36,209 nt of DNA from JBDRAU01 sp043823315 (GCA_043823315.1 JBDRAU010000027.1:1-36209), one strand, 5' to 3'. Positions 1-9,145 are shown, counted from the first letter of the stretch. Notes: a model not told the origin generated them from the sequence alone. A program made the numbers and translations.

Positions 1-1
1 G

Positions 2-589
2 CCTCGGGATTTGTTGCCCAGGATTATTTTTCCCCTGGGGAATCTGACAAAGGAAGAGGTTTACTCTTTGGCTAAAAATTACGATATTTTAAAGACTTAT
101 TCCACTGTTAAACAGAGCCAGGATTTTTGTTTTCTCTCAAACGATGAATACGGGGAGTTTATAAAGAATGAAATAAAACCTGTCGCAGGTAAAATTAAAA
201 ACGATCACGGTAAAGCCCTGGGGTCTCACGAAGGCCTTAATTATTACACTCTGGGTCAACGCAAGGGCATTAAACTTGCTGGAGGGCCGTATTATGTTAT
301 TGAAAAAAAACCACCATCTACTCTGGTTGTCTCGAAAGACATCAGTTTGTCATTTAAGAAGATTGTTGTTTTAAAGCCAATTAATCTTCTATCTCAAATT
401 GAAAAGAATGAACTTGAAGTTGAAGTTAAGTCTAGATCTAGTGCAGAGCTCTTCAAAGCAAAGATCAAGATATACAGCGATCGTATTAAGCTTTTCTACT
501 CTAAACCTCACAGCACCCTTGTGCCAGGTCAAATTGCGGTTTTATACCTTAAAGAAGTCTGTCTCGGAAGCGGAGTGATAAATTTCTAG
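2..589 (+). CDS. mnmA: tRNA-uridine 2-sulfurtransferase MnmA, C-terminal part (5' end outside window)
   Basis: MnmA puts the 2-thio group on U34 of tRNAs for Lys, Glu and Gln, taking sulfur from a persulfide relay. The frame is open from base 2, so the N-terminal ATP-pyrophosphatase half lies outside the window. What remains shows FPLGNLTKEEV, the SQDFCFL segment that carries the second catalytic cysteine of the family, then the YYTLGQRKG stretch and the C-terminal beta-barrel with a PGQ-A-LY segment. The stop overlaps by 4 nt with the stop of the convergent Wzz-like gene, so there is no room for a terminator between them. The truncation is a window edge effect, not decay. Confidence 0.95.
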   Translation, partial: PRDLLPRIIFPLGNLTKEEVYSLAKNYDILKTYSTVKQSQDFCFLSNDEYGEFIKNEIKPVAGKIKNDHGKALGSHEGLNYYTLGQRKGIKLAGGPYYVIEKKPPSTLVVSKDISLSFKKIVVLKPINLLSQIEKNELEVEVKSRSSAELFKAKIKIYSDRIKLFYSKPHSTLVPGQIAVLYLKEVCLGSGVINF

Positions 590-1167
590 TTCTCGTTTGA
601 AAATACATAGAGGAACATTATTCCGATTAGAAGAGAGCCGATAAAGACGATCGCTGAATATTCGAGCGGTTTTGGGTAAACTGCTTTAGGGTCTGTAAAG
701 AGGGGGTCAACAATATTGATTGTTGGCTTAGGAGTCGTGCCGGCAATAATTGCTGAACCCTCGAGGACAGTAAAAATTTTTCGGCTTAATTGGTTTAATG
801 TTTCCTTGTTTTCGCTAAAAATACTTACCTGAATAACACTCGAGTCTTCGACTACAGAGGATTTTATATATTTAGTGGGATTATTAGCCAGATTGTTCGA
901 AAATTCCAGACTTGCAGATTTATAAAGTTGCTCGAGAAAAGCTCTAGTTTGAATAGAGTCAGAAATAGACTTGGTCATTGCGTCGGAGGTAAATGGCAGA
1001 TTATTGGTTGAGCTCTCGCTGGTCTTGAAGTAATAACTGAACTTGCCTCTTGCTGTATATACAGAATTATCCGTCACAAAATAAACATACGTGCCGACTG
1101 CCAACGCAAATGCAACCAGTATTACTATTAAATAGTATTTTCTAATTGAAAAATGATTTCCTTCCAA
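586..1167 (-). CDS. Wzz-like polysaccharide co-polymerase (chain-length determinant)
   Basis: A 193-aa inner-membrane protein with the two-helix layout of polysaccharide co-polymerases: a helix at about residues 9-30, a polar outer-facing domain with a YTARGKFSY stretch, and a second helix at about 165-188 preceded by the Pro-rich DPKAVYPKPLEYS segment. There is no cytoplasmic tyrosine-kinase domain. It is shorter than enterobacterial Wzz (over 300 aa) and closer to CapA/YveK-type regulators. It is the last gene of the minus-strand polysaccharide operon, 38 nt after the sugar transferase. By context it sets the length of the polymer made by the upstream genes. Family call is from topology and context; sequence identity is weak. 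Confidence 0.75.
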   Translation of the reverse strand: MEGNHFSIRKYYLIVILVAFALAVGTYVYFVTDNSVYTARGKFSYYFKTSESSTNNLPFTSDAMTKSISDSIQTRAFLEQLYKSASLEFSNNLANNPTKYIKSSVVEDSSVIQVSIFSENKETLNQLSRKIFTVLEGSAIIAGTTPKPTINIVDPLFTDPKAVYPKPLEYSAIVFIGSLLIGIMFLYVFSNEN

Positions 1168-1205
1168 TATTTCCCCTCATAAATATTGTATCAGATCACC
1201 AATGC

Positions 1206-1811
1206 CTAAAACAATAATAATCTTTTGATCGTCTTTAACAATATTATAAAATCGATAAAGAAATTGCAATTATTTGCATATTTTTCATCAATTTTAATTT
1301 TCTGGGGCAAAATAATTTGAAAGTATGTCTTATATGCATTCCTTCGACTATCGCGAAGATATTGGCTTTCGTTAATAAATTCTATTGTACTTAAACCTGT
1401 AATACCAGGCTTAAACTGGGGTAGAAGTTTACTAATTTGATAGCGTTTTTGGGCTAAAATAGGTACTTCTGGCCTTGGGCCGACAAAGCTCATCTCACCC
1501 TTCAGAACGTTTATTAATTGGGGCAGTTCGTCAAGTTTATACTTTCTCAAGAATCTTCCAAGTTTAGTGATTCTTTTATCATCCTCGAAAGTAAGAAGTG
1601 GTCCGCCAGGGCCTCTCATCGTTTTGAATTTATATATAATGAATTTTTGTCCGAGGTATCCAATGCGTTTTTGCTTAAATATGATTGGAATTCCATCGAC
1701 AACTAAGATCATCAGAGAGATGACAGTAAATATTGGCAGGCAAATAATAATTAGAAAAAACGAAAATGTAAAATCAAGCAGAGGTTTGGTAAATTTTTGG
1801 TAGAGATTCAT
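1206..1811 (-). CDS. Polyprenyl-phosphate sugar-1-phosphate transferase (initiating glycosyltransferase)
   Basis: A short bacterial sugar transferase (WcaJ/PglC type, 201 aa) that moves a sugar-1-phosphate from a UDP-sugar to undecaprenyl phosphate and so starts repeat-unit synthesis at the membrane. One N-terminal hydrophobic segment (about residues 12-34) is followed by the family core: FKQKRIGYLGQKF, YKFKTMR, then KLDELPQLINVLKGEMSF and VGPRPEVP. It has only the catalytic domain, as in PglC, without the extra N-terminal helices of WbaP/WcaJ. It sits 2 nt after the end of the shifted glycosyltransferase frame, so it is probably translationally coupled. The sugar cannot be told from sequence. 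Confidence 0.93.
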   Translation of the reverse strand: MNLYQKFTKPLLDFTFSFFLIIICLPIFTVISLMILVVDGIPIIFKQKRIGYLGQKFIIYKFKTMRGPGGPLLTFEDDKRITKLGRFLRKYKLDELPQLINVLKGEMSFVGPRPEVPILAQKRYQISKLLPQFKPGITGLSTIEFINESQYLRDSRRNAYKTYFQIILPQKIKIDEKYANNCNFFIDFIILLKTIKRLLLF

Positions 1812-1813
1812 AT

Positions 1814-2443
1814 TTAAGTAAGTTCCGAGATAACTTGATAATACTTTTCTGCTAGGTGCTTGATACTATAATACTTTTTTACAAACTTTTGACCATTTTT
1901 ACCCATTTTTTGAAGTTCGATAGGGCTCATATTATATAATCTAATAATTGCTTTGGCGAGTTCCTCTGGTGATTCCGGTCTAATACTTATACCGCAATTT
2001 GCTTCTTTGATTAGGTTATTTTTAGCCGATGATGCGAAGATTATCGGTCTGCTGGCGGCCATATAATCAAAGATTTTGTTGGGTGGTTGACCATAAGAAT
2101 AAATTGCAGCTTTTTTTTGAGAAAATAATAAAACGTCAGATTTTCTAAGTTCTTTAAAAATCTTATTTTTAGAAATAGAATTTTTTATCATAATATTACT
2201 TAAATTCAATTTGTCTTTTAAAGCGATTATTTTCTGTCTCTCGGTTCCGTCTCCGATTATAATAAATTTTATTTTTTTATATCGTAACAACTCTTTAGCG
2301 CACTGTATTATTATTTCGAAATTTTGGGCAACCCCAATTGTTCCTGCGTACGTTATTGCAAAGTGGTTGTTTATTCCATCGGCAATCCTTTGCTTTTTAA
2401 TGAATTTTTCGGAGACTCCGTTTGAAATCCATGATATTTTTTT
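1814..2443 (-). pseudogene. C-terminal part of the double glycosyltransferase, in the -1 frame
   Basis: This frame continues the WbuB-like glycosyltransferase of the gene upstream. Read from the A7 run at 2437-2443 it gives ISWISNGVSEKF, then FAITYAGTIGVAQNFEI, IIGDGTE and PPNKIFDYMAASRPII, the usual nucleotide-sugar binding half of a GT4 enzyme. There is no initiation signal at the beginning of the frame. Joining the two frames by a -1 shift restores a complete domain. Either one base is missing (mutation or assembly error in a homopolymer), or ribosomes slip on A_AAA_AAA. The first Met in the frame (at 2290) lies well inside the domain and is not a plausible start. Confidence 0.8.
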
Positions 2444-4164
2444 GAACTTACTTTAAACTTTTTTTGGGCATAGTTAGCAAAATATGGCATTAGGGAAACT
2501 ATTCTATCACTTTTTATCATCAGGATCTTTTCGATATATCTTAAATAGATGATAAATGGATTAAGCTTGTTGGCGCCGAGCTCTATTAAATTTTGCGGCC
2601 AAATGTCCCGTACTTCAAAAATGAACGGGACTTTCATAAACCTTGCTATTTTATAGGCCTGATATGAAGCTATAAGATTTGGAGAAGAGCCAATTATTAG
2701 GTCGGGTTTTATAAAGTCACTTATAATCTTTCTTAGGTTCTTGGCAAATATGAATATATTCCTAACTCTCAATATATTGTTCTTTCTATAGCGGGGAGTT
2801 TTAATCCATATAAACTTCAGGCTCTTCCCGACTTGCTCTGGGAAAACCCCCCCATTGTCATATTTTAGTGACTCTTTTTTATCAAAATTGTTGAACCCGG
2901 AAGTAAAGATTATGATGTTTAAATTTTTGCGAGTGAGTTCTTTGGCAAAGTCATAATGCCTAGTTCCTCCAGGAAGTTGCGGTGATACTGCGTATTGGTT
3001 GATGATCCAGATCGTTTTTTTATTTTTTTTGGCATATTTTTTAATTGTATTGAATAATTTTAAAGATGTTTTATTAACGTTAAACTCTTCTTTTACTCTA
3101 AGGTATGCCTTAGTGATTTTCTCGGGCTCGGGACATTTATTCAGTATCTTTTCAAGATTACTAAAGTCTTGTTTTAATACATATCCATTTTGATTGTTAA
3201 TCAGTTCGCCGGAACCTCCGACTTTTGTTATTGCCACTGGAATAGAATAAGCCATTGCTTCCATAGCTGCAACAGGTATCCCCTCGATTTTACTTGGAAG
3301 AATGAAAAGATCGAATTTTCTACTTTCGTAAAATCCGAATAACATCTTGGGGGTGACAGTTCCGAGTAACTTTATATTTCCACTCAAATTTGATCTTCTG
3401 ATCATTCTTTTTATTCTACTTTTTTCTCTTCCATCTCCGAAAATGAAGAGATTAATTTTTTTTAACTTAGCGATTCTCTCTATAAGCTCATATATTCGCT
3501 TATGCCTGATGAGTTCACCTACACAAACAATATTTATCTCCTTTGTTCGTTTTTTAATTAGCAAGATTCTTGGGATATTAACGCCAAAATGGATGATTTT
3601 TATCTTGTCTTGATCTGCTCCCAGCTTAATTGCCAGTTCTTTTCCCCAATTCGATATACTGCGCACAAATAAAGCCCGTTCTGACTTGTAAGCAAGGATG
3701 TCATTCGAAATAATATCTGCTCTATGGATGGTGAAGCTGAATGGGACTTGAGTTAATTCTGACGCAATCATTGCACAGGTAGCAGGTGTTGTACCCCAAT
3801 AGGCGTGGATGTGATCGATCTGTTCTTTTTCGATCCAATCCGTGAGCTGAAGTATTTTTGGCAAAATGTAGAGAGTATAGAAAAAGCGCTTTGGCTTTTG
3901 GATTATTGCAAGATGTAGGAAAGAATAAAAAATACGAAATGGTTTACGAATCAACTGCCCAATAAGCGCTTTGAAGTTTTTTGAGAAACAGGCTCTATAT
4001 GATAGAGCAGAAATTTTGTTTGAAGCTGTTATCTCTTTTGTTGATTTCGTGAGAGGAAAAATAAACACTTCGCACTTTAATCTGCAAATGTTTCTCAGTT
4101 CTTCTACGATATAAGTTTCCTTGCGGGAGAATGGAGCAGCAATCGTAATAAACACAATTTTCAT
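2371..4164 (-). CDS. Fused double GT4 glycosyltransferase, second domain cut by a frameshift
   Basis: Residues 1 to about 385 form a full GT4 enzyme: HAYWGTTPATCAMIA, VNIVCVGELIRHKRIYELI and EGIPVAAMEAMAYSIPVA with the E-x7-E signature. Then, with no stop or new start, a WbuB-like GT4 begins near residue 388 (IWIINQYAVSPQLPGGTRHYD, EVRDIWPQNLIELGA). The frame is lost after VSSKK at an A7 run and ends 21 codons later; the missing half is present in the -1 frame down to 1814. Together the two frames would give about 780 aa. Two glycosyltransferases in one chain suggest successive sugar additions in repeat-unit synthesis; that role is inference. The start at 4164 follows the ligase gene by 19 nt. 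Confidence 0.88.
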   Translation of the reverse strand: MKIVFITIAAPFSRKETYIVEELRNICRLKCEVFIFPLTKSTKEITASNKISALSYRACFSKNFKALIGQLIRKPFRIFYSFLHLAIIQKPKRFFYTLYILPKILQLTDWIEKEQIDHIHAYWGTTPATCAMIASELTQVPFSFTIHRADIISNDILAYKSERALFVRSISNWGKELAIKLGADQDKIKIIHFGVNIPRILLIKKRTKEINIVCVGELIRHKRIYELIERIAKLKKINLFIFGDGREKSRIKRMIRRSNLSGNIKLLGTVTPKMLFGFYESRKFDLFILPSKIEGIPVAAMEAMAYSIPVAITKVGGSGELINNQNGYVLKQDFSNLEKILNKCPEPEKITKAYLRVKEEFNVNKTSLKLFNTIKKYAKKNKKTIWIINQYAVSPQLPGGTRHYDFAKELTRKNLNIIIFTSGFNNFDKKESLKYDNGGVFPEQVGKSLKFIWIKTPRYRKNNILRVRNIFIFAKNLRKIISDFIKPDLIIGSSPNLIASYQAYKIARFMKVPFIFEVRDIWPQNLIELGANKLNPFIIYLRYIEKILMIKSDRIVSLMPYFANYAQKKFKVSSKKYHGFQTESPKNSLKSKGLPME

Positions 4165-4183
4165 AGGACTAATATACCAGAGT

Positions 4184-5431
4184 TTACGAAATGTCCAGTA
4201 CGGATATGGGTTTTTTAAATACCGGTTTGGCTACTTCGACTTCACTTTCTTTCTTCTTTTTAATTAATGTCGATCGATTGGCAATTTCAGCTACAATAAT
4301 AGCTAACCAGAAGTAATCATAATTTATGGTAAACAGAAACATACTGGAAACGAATACGCCTATAACACCTGCTTTAGCGGCTCGCGAAAAGGGCGTACTT
4401 CCCCTGATTGACACAGTTGGAATGATCACTGCGATAAGTAAAATGAAAGCGACAACGCCTCCCTCTACTAACGCCTGAATCAAAATATTATGAGCAGTTT
4501 TGTACTCTTTAGTCATCTTGTTTGACATAGACTTGAATGTTCCAAAACCATATCCGGCAAGAGGTTTATCTCGCCAAAGCTTGATTGACTCCTCCCAGAT
4601 TGGGATACGATTAGCGCTATAGCGGTCAAGTTTATCAATTTTAGCAAAACGAGACAGAAGAGTGGGATTAATGATTGCTATTGATGCGGTTGCTAATGAG
4701 AGAATGAAAACAAAGGCCAGGATTGCCTTCCTCTTTCTCTCATGCTTGAAATACAAAACTACAAGAACTATAACGAGGGCCAAAAATGCGATGAAAGCAC
4801 CGCGGGATCCGGTATAAGCCAAAGTTGAAAAAAGTATTACCGCTGCAATCAGATCAAGCAGGCTGTATTTTTTTCTTTCCACAAAGTCAACGATTAAAAA
4901 AGCGATTGGCAAAAGAAGCGTGCTGGCGATCTGGTTAGGATCTGCCCGATAGTAACCATTCGTAATGGTGGCCCTGACGAAGCTAGTTATGCCTTGTACG
5001 TAAAAAGTTGTAAAGAAGACTGCGGTCGAAAGTAAAATCCCCGAAAGGATAATAGCATGTCTGATAACCCTTTTTTCGGAATAATTGAATGGGTATGAGC
5101 TGATTATTAGCAAGAAGAAAAAGTGTTTTGAAATAAAGATGTAGTCGTAAATAGAAGCGGCTCTGTTGACTGACCAATATATGGAAAGTCCCGCCCAAAT
5201 AAAAAAAGCTACCCATGGAACGGCGGTTTTAGTTAGTTTGACCAGTCTTGGCTTGAATAGCAGATAAATAAGGATGAGGATGCTCGTAATGACAGCGGTA
5301 ATCGTGGCGTATGACACAACAACGATTATGTGAGTTGCCATAATCGCTTCGAACGGAATTAGAAGGATATAAACTATAAAAGCGTAGGTCGGTAACTTGA
5401 TCTCTTTGAGATCAAAATTCAATTCGTCCAT
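4184..5431 (-). CDS. O-antigen ligase / polymerase-like integral membrane protein (Wzy_C family)
   Basis: A 415-aa protein with about ten hydrophobic segments. The periplasmic region is typical of the RfaL/Wzy_C superfamily: AYTGSRGAFIAF at about 205-216, then IWEESIKLWRDKPLAGYGFGTF and KTAHNILIQALVEGG with the His (about 314) that matters in WaaL enzymes. Members either ligate polysaccharide to an acceptor or polymerise repeat units; sequence alone does not separate these. It lies between the fused glycosyltransferase and a GT4 gene in the same operon. As this lineage probably lacks LPS, transfer to another surface acceptor, or polymerisation, is more likely. Confidence 0.88.
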   Translation of the reverse strand: MDELNFDLKEIKLPTYAFIVYILLIPFEAIMATHIIVVVSYATITAVITSILILIYLLFKPRLVKLTKTAVPWVAFFIWAGLSIYWSVNRAASIYDYIFISKHFFFLLIISSYPFNYSEKRVIRHAIILSGILLSTAVFFTTFYVQGITSFVRATITNGYYRADPNQIASTLLLPIAFLIVDFVERKKYSLLDLIAAVILFSTLAYTGSRGAFIAFLALVIVLVVLYFKHERKRKAILAFVFILSLATASIAIINPTLLSRFAKIDKLDRYSANRIPIWEESIKLWRDKPLAGYGFGTFKSMSNKMTKEYKTAHNILIQALVEGGVVAFILLIAVIIPTVSIRGSTPFSRAAKAGVIGVFVSSMFLFTINYDYFWLAIIVAEIANRSTLIKKKKESEVEVAKPVFKKPISVLDIS

Positions 5432-5465
5432 ATTTACAGGTTATCATAACTTAGATCTAAAGTCC

Positions 5466-6533
5466 CTATTGGTGCTTGGCGACCAATGCTTTAAATACCT
5501 TCTCGTACTTTTTTGTCATTATTTGTGCACTAAAATACGTTGAGGATTTTATGGAATTTTTTCTGATTTTTTGTATTTTTTTCTTATCTTGGGATTCCTT
5601 TACAAAAAGATCGGCTAAATCCTCGGGAGTCTTTCCACGATAAATAAATCCATTGTAATTATTTTTTATTAAATCCTCGGTAGCACCGGCAGGTGTAGAG
5701 AATACGGCAAGCCCCGAAGCCAGAGCTTCGATTATAACGAGTGGCATTCCTTCCCAAAAAGAGGAACTAATGTAATAATCAGATTTTTTAAAAAGTTTTG
5801 CACTATCAACATGTTTGGGGATTATTTTGACTCTGCTTTGAAGGTGTAGTTTTTTTACCTCCTTTTTAATTTTTTTCTCCAACGTTCCCTGTCCGGCAAT
5901 TATAAGTTTAAGGTTCTTGTCATGCTTCGCGATATATCCAAACGCTTTAATTAAAAAAATATGGTTTTTTTGTTTTTCTAGCCTGCCGATATTAACGATT
6001 TGTTTCACCTCTACGTTTGTCCGCGGTTTACTGAACTTATTCAATTCAATTCCATTTGCAATATTGAAATTTTCTTTTCTGCTCTGCAAGCATCTATTAA
6101 TTTTGGGTGATAAATTGACGGTATATATTTTGAAAATTATAAAGATAATTTTCCAAAAAATGGAATTAGAGTGTTTTTCAAGATCGTTGTGGATGGTTTG
6201 AACTATCCTTGGTCTATGGAAGAGTGTGCGTGCAAAGATTACATATAAAAGAGAATTCAAATTGTGGCAATGGATAATGTCAGGTTGAATTTTGTTTAAG
6301 TTATTCTTGAGACGTGTAATAAGGTTTAGATCAATACCTTTTTTCTTGTGCAAGAAAATTATATTTAAATCTTTTGGCCAGTTGTATTTTGGGCTCTTGT
6401 AAAAACAAAACAAAGTTAGATCAAATTTCGAACGATCTAGATATTTGCATATAAACTTTGTTACATTTTCTGCTCCGCCCGAATGAAGAGTAGGTATCAC
6501 TTCAACTACTTTTATTTTTCTGTCTTTTTTCAT
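5466..6533 (-). CDS. GT4 family glycosyltransferase
   Basis: A complete 355-aa retaining glycosyltransferase of the GT-B fold. The N-terminal domain shows VIPTLHSGGAENVTKF and the acceptor-side IIHCHNLNSLLYV; the C-terminal domain shows VNIGRLEKQKNHIFLIKAF, LIIAGQGTLE and SSSFWEGMPLVIIEALASG with the E-x7-E motif that contacts the nucleotide sugar. Its start overlaps the stop of the upstream methyltransferase by 4 nt (ATGA), which means coupled translation. Donor and acceptor are unknown. It belongs to the polysaccharide operon. Confidence 0.93.
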   Translation of the reverse strand: MKKDRKIKVVEVIPTLHSGGAENVTKFICKYLDRSKFDLTLFCFYKSPKYNWPKDLNIIFLHKKKGIDLNLITRLKNNLNKIQPDIIHCHNLNSLLYVIFARTLFHRPRIVQTIHNDLEKHSNSIFWKIIFIIFKIYTVNLSPKINRCLQSRKENFNIANGIELNKFSKPRTNVEVKQIVNIGRLEKQKNHIFLIKAFGYIAKHDKNLKLIIAGQGTLEKKIKKEVKKLHLQSRVKIIPKHVDSAKLFKKSDYYISSSFWEGMPLVIIEALASGLAVFSTPAGATEDLIKNNYNGFIYRGKTPEDLADLFVKESQDKKKIQKIRKNSIKSSTYFSAQIMTKKYEKVFKALVAKHQ

Positions 6534-7294
6534 AGATTAAACCACCGAGGAATTCTTTTCTTGTAACAAAGGAAGATCTTCTCGGGACGCAAACAGGATT
6601 CTTCTCTTGTTTTTCTATCTAGAGTCTTATAATAATCTAAAACTTTTACTCTGAAGCCAGATTGAAGTATGCGTTTTTTAAAATCTGCTCCATAATTTCT
6701 CACATGGTCGTGCAAAGCCATGTTTCTTTGCATCTTCTGTGGTACTTTCATAATATTTTCTTGTGTTTCAGTTTTATGTGATACTGGTACTAGAATAATT
6801 GCTAGAGAATTTGGTTTTAATACTCTGTACATTTCCTTCATCGCCTTGATGTCGTTCTTAACGTGTTCGAGTACGTGGGAACAATAAATCAGGTCGAAAG
6901 ATCCCTCTCTAAACGAGAGCTGTGTAATATCTTCGCACCGTTCAGCACGAGTTTTTCTTAAATCGGCGCTTGTGTACTTAACTGATTCATAGGACTTAAA
7001 TAGTTTTGACAGGCAGGCTTCTGGTGAAAAGTGAAGAATACTTATTTTTTTATTTTTGGGCAAAGTTTTTTCTAGAAATAAATAGATCAATCTGTGTCTT
7101 TCAAGCGATCCGCATCTGGGACATAAAGCATTTTTTCTTAGCGGGTTACCATATGATGCAAATCCTCCACACTTATATTTGCAGCATGGACATATCACGT
7201 TATTTTTTCTAATAAAAACGTTTACGGATAACCTGAATGCTATATTTGCTTTACAAGCCAGTTTTCTTATGGCTCGTTGAAAAAAATAATTCAT
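6530..7294 (-). CDS. Zinc-ribbon class I SAM-dependent methyltransferase
   Basis: A 254-aa protein with an N-terminal cysteine cluster (CPCC, C, then CPRC near residues 35-60) that should bind zinc, followed by a Rossmann methyltransferase. The SAM region is divergent (ISILHFSPEACLSKLF in place of a Gly-rich loop), but TSADLRKTRAERCEDIT and SFDLIYCSHVLEHV, then EMYRVLKPNSLAIILVPV, are standard class I signatures. Such proteins are common in polysaccharide clusters, where they may methylate a sugar or chain end; the substrate here is not readable. It is the first gene of the minus-strand operon, with about 110 nt of shared upstream DNA before the divergent UDP-sugar dehydrogenase. Confidence 0.87.
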   Translation of the reverse strand: MNYFFQRAIRKLACKANIAFRLSVNVFIRKNNVICPCCKYKCGGFASYGNPLRKNALCPRCGSLERHRLIYLFLEKTLPKNKKISILHFSPEACLSKLFKSYESVKYTSADLRKTRAERCEDITQLSFREGSFDLIYCSHVLEHVKNDIKAMKEMYRVLKPNSLAIILVPVSHKTETQENIMKVPQKMQRNMALHDHVRNYGADFKKRILQSGFRVKVLDYYKTLDRKTREESCLRPEKIFLCYKKRIPRWFNL

Positions 7295-7403
7295 AAGTGA
7301 ATATTTGATTTTAATAATGATAACATGGCTTACTATATAGTATAAAAAGTTTTATTTTTTTGAATAAGTGCTTAACTATAAGTAGTTTACTTAGATACAA
7401 AAC

Positions 7404-8198
7404 ATGAAGCAAATTGCGATAGTTGGAGTTGGTTTTGTCGGTAGCGCCCTTTTTAAACTCCTCAAGCAGAAGTTTAACGTTCTTAGATATGATCCTAGCA
7501 AGAAATTCTCTTGTTCAAAAGAGGAAGTGAATGAATGCGATGTGGTATTTTTGTGCGTTCCAACACCATTTGATTGGGTTAAAAAGGATTATGATTATAG
7601 TGCGATCGATGAGTGTTTGGGTTGGATAAAGAGGGGCAGGGTCGTGGTCATCAAGTCTACAGTTCAGCCGGGAACAACGAGGGAAGTGGCAAGAAAATAC
7701 AAACACGATATTGTATTCAATCCAGAATTTTTAAGGCAAAAATCGGCAGTTCGTGATATAAAAGGCGCCGACCGGGTAGTATTGGGAGGCAACAAAACCG
7801 ATTGTCTAAAAATATCTAGAATTTATAAAAAAGTTTATCCTCGGAAAGTGAAATATATTCATACAACTTTCGAGAGTGCCGAACTTGCAAAAATCGCAAC
7901 GAATGCATTCCTCTGCTCCAAGGTGATGTTCTGTAACGAAATTAAAAAATTTTGCGACAAAATAGATATTGACTATGATGAATTCCGAAAGGTTTGGTTT
8001 CATGATAAACGCATTGGAAAATCACATACGGAAGTTACAAAAGAGGGTGGTTTTTCCGGGGGCTGCTTCCCCAAAGATTTAAATGCTCTAATATCGAAAA
8101 TGATGAGCAGAGGGGTAGATCCTGTTTTTCAAAAAATGGTATGGAATTTAAATAGAAAGCATCGCAAAGAGTTTAGGGGTCGAAAATATGAAAGATGA
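7404..8198 (+). CDS. Short UDP-glucose/GDP-mannose dehydrogenase-like protein (lacks C-terminal domain)
   Basis: A 264-aa NAD-dependent nucleotide-sugar 6-dehydrogenase homologue. Visible: the NAD loop GVGFVGSA (8-15), FLCVPTP (49-55), STVQPGTT (85-92), NPEFLRQ (106-112), AKIATNAFLCSKVMFCNEI in the dimer helix, and the catalytic cysteine in GGCFPKD (Cys221). The protein ends just after the central helix domain, where full-length enzymes (about 400-450 aa) go on with the UDP-binding domain. It may be a genuine short form or a truncated gene; the active-site residues are intact. It is divergent from the polysaccharide operon and would supply or modify uronic-acid type sugars. Confidence 0.88.
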   Translation: MKQIAIVGVGFVGSALFKLLKQKFNVLRYDPSKKFSCSKEEVNECDVVFLCVPTPFDWVKKDYDYSAIDECLGWIKRGRVVVIKSTVQPGTTREVARKYKHDIVFNPEFLRQKSAVRDIKGADRVVLGGNKTDCLKISRIYKKVYPRKVKYIHTTFESAELAKIATNAFLCSKVMFCNEIKKFCDKIDIDYDEFRKVWFHDKRIGKSHTEVTKEGGFSGGCFPKDLNALISKMMSRGVDPVFQKMVWNLNRKHRKEFRGRKYER

Positions 8199-8316
8199 TT
8201 TTTCCAAAAGATATTTCGAAAAGTTTAGCCCTAATTACTTGCTTGATAATTCTACTTTTTTGATAAATTTTTTCTTTAAACGATTTGAGGCTTTTATAGT
8301 TCTTAGGGGAAAGTAA
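8188..8316 (+). pseudogene. 42-aa ORF, probable N-terminal remnant of a methyltransferase
   Basis: The ORF starts inside the end of the dehydrogenase gene (11-nt overlap) and encodes MKDDFSKRYFEKFSPNYLL and so on, ending in LRGK. The beginning resembles the leader of small SAM methyltransferases, just before the glycine-rich loop would come, but a stop follows. A lost 3' part is the simplest reading. It could also be a real small protein. It is convergent with the next minus-strand gene, 8 nt away. Confidence 0.4.
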
Positions 8317-8324
8317 ATCGTAGT

Positions 8325-9122
8325 TTACCTTTTTTTCCCGATTACTATTAAAAATGGGCTAAATGAAATCTTATTAGTATCTATTATTAATGAAAATAGA
8401 ATTGCTAGTGAATTTGTAATTAATCTCAATGGTTTTAGGATCATAATAATGAAATTTAAGAGATTATTGTTAGTTTGGAATATTCGCGTGGGAAACATTC
8501 CATAATAGCCAGAGTATTGTATCTTGTAATCTTTAAAGAGTTTTCTATAAATATTAGGTTTCATGATTTTTAAATTATGGTATTCAAGGATTTTCCGATC
8601 AAAGATTTTTTGAATAGTGAAATTAATATTGAGGAAGTTCGGAATAATACAAATAATTAAACCGTTTTTCTTGAGTAAACTGGTATGGAGATTCAAAATT
8701 TTTTCCGGGTTTTCGAAATGTTCTATGAATCCGTTAGAGAAAATTACATCAAATTTATCTAAAGTTTTATAGTTTAAGACATCTCCGTTGAAGATATTTT
8801 TTTGCGGCAATCCGTTTATTTTAAATACTTTTCTGTTTTGCTTGTATCCCTTTGGCTCGTTTTCTATTCCATAAACTTTACAGCCAAAGAGCTTATTTAT
8901 CAGTACTAAATTTCTTCCGGGAGCTGATCCTATTTCCAAAAGAGATTGGTCTTTATTTAAGAATTTTGGAAGGATTTTGAAAAATAACTCATATTGTGAA
9001 TAACTAAAATAAATGCACTCCTTTAAAAAAATAAGAAACTTATTGTCAGGTTCCTTTTTGAGTTTAAAATTGCCAGAATGAATTTTCTCCCAGAATTTTG
9101 AAAGGTCGGAGGAGTTTTGCAT
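8325..9122 (-). CDS. Class I SAM-dependent methyltransferase
   Basis: A 265-aa methyltransferase: LLEIGSAPGRNLVLINKLFG (motif I), KVYGIENEPKG, then FDVIFSNGFIEHFENPEKIL and KKNGLIICIIPNFLN. The C-terminal part is hydrophobic, typical of methyltransferases that act on lipid-linked or surface glycans. The open frame runs upstream to 9206, but those first 28 codons are the tRNA-Pro gene read as protein. The Met at 9122 (MQNSSDLSKFWEK) is the first one after the tRNA and is chosen as start, 24 nt from the CCA end, so gene and tRNA may share a transcript. Substrate unknown. Confidence 0.85.
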   Translation of the reverse strand: MQNSSDLSKFWEKIHSGNFKLKKEPDNKFLIFLKECIYFSYSQYELFFKILPKFLNKDQSLLEIGSAPGRNLVLINKLFGCKVYGIENEPKGYKQNRKVFKINGLPQKNIFNGDVLNYKTLDKFDVIFSNGFIEHFENPEKILNLHTSLLKKNGLIICIIPNFLNINFTIQKIFDRKILEYHNLKIMKPNIYRKLFKDYKIQYSGYYGMFPTRIFQTNNNLLNFIIMILKPLRLITNSLAILFSLIIDTNKISFSPFLIVIGKKR

Positions 9123-9145
9123 AGCAAATTTATCTTTGAGTTTTT

